Origin: Lachnospiraceae bacterium
Lineage (GTDB): Bacteria; Bacillota; Clostridia; Lachnospirales; Lachnospiraceae
NCBI GenBank assembly: GCA_017961385.1
Contig: JAGCXJ010000349.1
Span: forward strand, 1-8,302
DNA: 8,302 bases
Direction: 5' to 3'
Shown: positions 6,629 through 8,302 of the stretch, piece after piece
Layout of the letters: each line of letters starts with the position of its first letter
Numbering within the stretch: position 1 is the stretch's first letter
Program-made: the position numbers and the translations under genes
The notes under the pieces: generated by a model
Database searches by the model: none
Seen by the model: only the letters and a program-made list of their open reading frames with translations
Told to the model about the DNA's origin: nothing

Positions 6629-7487
6629 TAGCTACCTCTACCAGATATTTGCCGTAATCGGTCTTGAGCAAAGGCTCAGCAAGCTTAAGCAGCTGGTCTC
6701 TGTCAATAAATCCTCTCTTGTATGCGATCTCTTCGATGCATGAAATATACAGTCCCTGTCTCTTCTGGAATGCAGCAACGAAATTGGCAGCATCCAGCAG
6801 GGAATCATGATTTCCAGTATCGAGCCACGCAAATCCTCTTCCCATGGTCTCAACACTTAAATCTCCCCTCTCAAGATAGGCATTGTTTACTGCCGTTATC
6901 TCTATCTCGCCTCTTGCCGAGGGTTTTACGTTCTTTGCTATATTAACAACATCATTGTCGTAGAAATACAGTCCGGGTACAGCATAATTGCTCTTGGGAT
7001 TTGCAGGCTTTTCTTCGATCGAAACGGCCTTCTTGTTCTCATCGAATTCAACTACCCCGTATTCTCTGGGATCACGCACATAATATCCGAAAATTGTTGC
7101 GCCCTTTTCTCTCGAAGCAACTTCTCTTAGAAGCTTTGAAAAGCTCTGTCCATAAAATATGTTGTCGCCAAGAACGAGTGCTACACTGTCTTTTCCTATG
7201 AATTCCTCGCCTATGATAAAAGCATCGGCAAGTCCTCTGGGATATTCCTGGATCGCATAGCTTAGCTTTAGCCCCAGCTGTTCTCCTGTTCCCAAAAGCT
7301 CCTCAAATACCGGAAGATCCCTCGGAGTGGAAATAATCAGTATCTCTCTGATATTCGCAAGCATCAGTGTGCTTAACGGGTAATATATCATCGGCTTGTC
7401 ATAAACAGGCATGATCTGTTTCGATATTGCCTTAGTCAAAGGATACAGTCTTGTGCCGGAACCTCCGGCGAGTATTATGCCTTTCAT
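6618..7487 (-). CDS. rmlA: Glucose-1-phosphate thymidylyltransferase
   Basis: RmlA joins dTTP and glucose-1-phosphate to give dTDP-glucose and pyrophosphate, the first step to dTDP-L-rhamnose, in the cytoplasm. Its 289 residues are the standard length. Clear hallmarks are the nucleotide-binding loop LAGGSGTRLYPLT (6-18), the K-x-MPVYDKPM-type segment (SKQIMPVYDKPMIYYPLSTL, 22-41), YPRGLADAF (82-90), LGDNIFYG with the metal-binding D108 (106-113), YGVVEFD (143-149), EEKP (158-161), PGLYFYDNDV (171-180), GEIEITAVN (193-201) and WLDTG (221-225) with the second metal-binding aspartate D223. All catalytic elements look intact. The ATG has a perfect AGGAGG five bases upstream, the best ribosome binding site in the window, and follows the upstream muramidase stop codon by 18 bases. 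The 3' end overlaps the next muramidase start, so the two are probably translationally coupled. Confidence 0.98.
   Translation of the reverse strand: MKGIILAGGSGTRLYPLTKAISKQIMPVYDKPMIYYPLSTLMLANIREILIISTPRDLPVFEELLGTGEQLGLKLSYAIQEYPRGLADAFIIGEEFIGKDSVALVLGDNIFYGQSFSKLLREVASREKGATIFGYYVRDPREYGVVEFDENKKAVSIEEKPANPKSNYAVPGLYFYDNDVVNIAKNVKPSARGEIEITAVNNAYLERGDLSVETMGRGFAWLDTGNHDSLLDAANFVAAFQKRQGLYISCIEEIAYKRGFIDRDQLLKLAEPLLKTDYGKYLVEVANGL
6635..6638 (-). promoter_or_regulatory. Ribosome binding site of the membrane-anchored muramidase, inside rmlA
   Basis: GAGG on the minus strand, six bases before the ATG at 6628 and inside the last codons of rmlA. It supports a start that overlaps the rmlA stop codon and coupled translation. 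Confidence 0.6.
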
Positions 7488-7492
7488 GAAAA

Positions 7493-7498
7493 CCTCCT
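7493..7498 (-). promoter_or_regulatory. Ribosome binding site of rmlA
   Basis: AGGAGG on the minus strand, five bases before the rmlA ATG. It is the only complete consensus site in the window and lies in the 18-base gap after the upstream muramidase gene, which suggests rmlA is translated strongly and independently of its neighbour. Confidence 0.85.
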
Positions 7499-7505
7499 GT
7501 TTTAC

Positions 7506-8302
7506 CTAGTATCCGAGATAACTCAGATTCATATCCGTGTTACCGTTTATACCGCTTACGGAACCCTTTGAAGAATACTGCCACATGTCATATTTTCCTG
7601 AATATGTGGGCTGAGTATTGTACTGAGCAAGCCATATCTTGTAAGCACTCAGTGAACCAACATTCATCTTTCCTGAAAGCCATGACTTGTTTGCATATAC
7701 ACCGGCAGTATATCCGCTGTTCTTAAGAGTTTCGCAGTATGCCTTTATTACTGCGGTTCTTGTATTTGAATCTATTCTGTCGCCACGGCCGCCGCTGTCC
7801 TCGACATCAAGGAATACAGGATATGATATCTTGTAGTTCTTGATAAGTCCTATAGTCATCGAAGCTTCCTCGACAGCCTCGACATCAGTTATGGCCTGGC
7901 TGAAGAAGTATATTCCGACTTTTAGACCGGCATCCGTAGCTCCCTTGATATTAGTTTTAAACTTAGGATCTTCAACCATTACACCTGTTGATGAACCTCT
8001 GTATCCGCATCTGATGATAACAAATGATACACCGGAATTCTTTACAGCCGTCCAGTTGATGTTTCCGTTCCACTTTGAAACATCGATGCCCATTGTTCCG
8101 GAACCCTTCATAAGAGCACCCGTACTGTCAAAGTTGTACTTAGCTCCCTGGATTACCTGTTCGCCTGTAACCTTGTTTCCATTCTTGTCAAAGAAGTATG
8201 TCTCATTGTTGATAACCTGCCATCCTGTATACTTGTAAGCAGTAGTATCCCCTTCTTTTAACTCGGCCTTTTTATAGAATTCATTATCCTTATGCGTATA
8301 AA
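7506..8302 (-). CDS. Secreted GH25 muramidase with cell-wall-binding repeat, 3' part (start beyond window)
   Basis: The reading frame is open from the window edge to the TAG at 7508-7506, about 264 visible codons. The ATG at 8111 is internal, because the upstream in-frame codons encode a recognisable domain. The visible start (YTHKDNEFYKKAEL) is followed by a choline-binding-type repeat, TGWQVINNETYFFDKNGNKV and then GAKYNFDSTGALMKG, of the kind that holds autolysins on wall polymers. More such repeats and a signal peptide are expected outside the window. The GH25 domain starts at GIDVSKWNG and includes IIRCGYRG, VGIYFFSQA, the catalytic D-x-E pair in FLDVED, and the ending WQYSSKG...DMNLSYLGY, so the active site looks complete. 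It ends directly after the catalytic domain, without the charged tail of its relative downstream. The role is cleavage of peptidoglycan glycan strands at the cell surface, possibly making room for the rhamnose-containing polymer made by this locus. Confidence 0.93.
   Translation of the reverse strand, partial: YTHKDNEFYKKAELKEGDTTAYKYTGWQVINNETYFFDKNGNKVTGEQVIQGAKYNFDSTGALMKGSGTMGIDVSKWNGNINWTAVKNSGVSFVIIRCGYRGSSTGVMVEDPKFKTNIKGATDAGLKVGIYFFSQAITDVEAVEEASMTIGLIKNYKISYPVFLDVEDSGGRGDRIDSNTRTAVIKAYCETLKNSGYTAGVYANKSWLSGKMNVGSLSAYKIWLAQYNTQPTYSGKYDMWQYSSKGSVSGINGNTDMNLSYLGY

Noticed and set aside
6261..6743. Plus-strand open frame of 160 codons over the anchored muramidase and rmlA end
   Set aside because: Its translation is a serine- and threonine-rich run, as expected from reading the opposite strand of a coding gene. 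The minus-strand proteins explain the region.
7488..7505. Possible promoter or terminator between the first muramidase and rmlA
   Set aside because: The gap is only 18 bases, holds the rmlA ribosome binding site, and shows no inverted repeat or T-run.
8109..8111. ATG at 8111 as the start of the first muramidase gene
   Set aside because: The frame stays open upstream to the window edge and encodes a clear cell-wall-binding repeat. The gene starts beyond 8302 and this methionine is internal.

Overview
The window reads as part of one long, tightly packed operon, with every gene on the minus strand. It most resembles a Gram-positive Clostridia genome, probably Lachnospiraceae (Butyrivibrio/Roseburia-like). 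The reasons are the moderate GC, frequent ATA, AGA and AGG codons, strong AGGAGG-type ribosome binding sites, choline-binding-type cell-wall repeats, GH25 muramidases, and a Wzm/Wzt-type exporter together with dTDP-rhamnose genes. The taxonomic placement is inference from style and gene content, not from a marker gene.

In the direction of transcription (high to low coordinates) the order is: (1) the 3' part of a secreted GH25 muramidase with a cell-wall-binding repeat, whose start lies beyond position 8302; (2) rmlA, glucose-1-phosphate thymidylyltransferase; (3) a membrane-anchored GH25 muramidase with a prealbumin-like domain; (4) rmlC, dTDP-4-dehydrorhamnose 3,5-epimerase; (5) an ABC-2 permease of the Wzm/TagG type with an N-terminal extension; (6) its ATPase, of the Wzt type with a C-terminal cargo-recognition domain; (7) a 689-residue protein joining a methyltransferase, a kinase-like domain and a beta-rich C-terminal domain; (8) the first 130 codons of a divergent family 2 glycosyltransferase that runs off position 1. 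Gene 8 has no stop in the window, but its ATG overlaps the stop of gene 7 (TAATG) and its frame stays open to the edge.

The genes fit a cell-surface polysaccharide pathway. RmlA and RmlC contribute to dTDP-L-rhamnose, glycosyltransferases build a rhamnose-containing chain on the cytoplasmic face, the methyltransferase/kinase-like protein may cap the non-reducing end, and the ATPase with its C-terminal domain may recognise the capped chain so that it is exported. This matches the logic of the Gram-negative WbdD/Wzm/Wzt O-antigen system (E. coli O9a type), here in an apparent Gram-positive. The two muramidases probably act on peptidoglycan while the polymer is attached or inserted.

The largest gap between genes is 18 bases and several genes overlap, so the window has no room for internal terminators or independent promoters and I see none. 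There are no RNA genes, mobile elements, CRISPR arrays or stretches over 300 bases without a gene.
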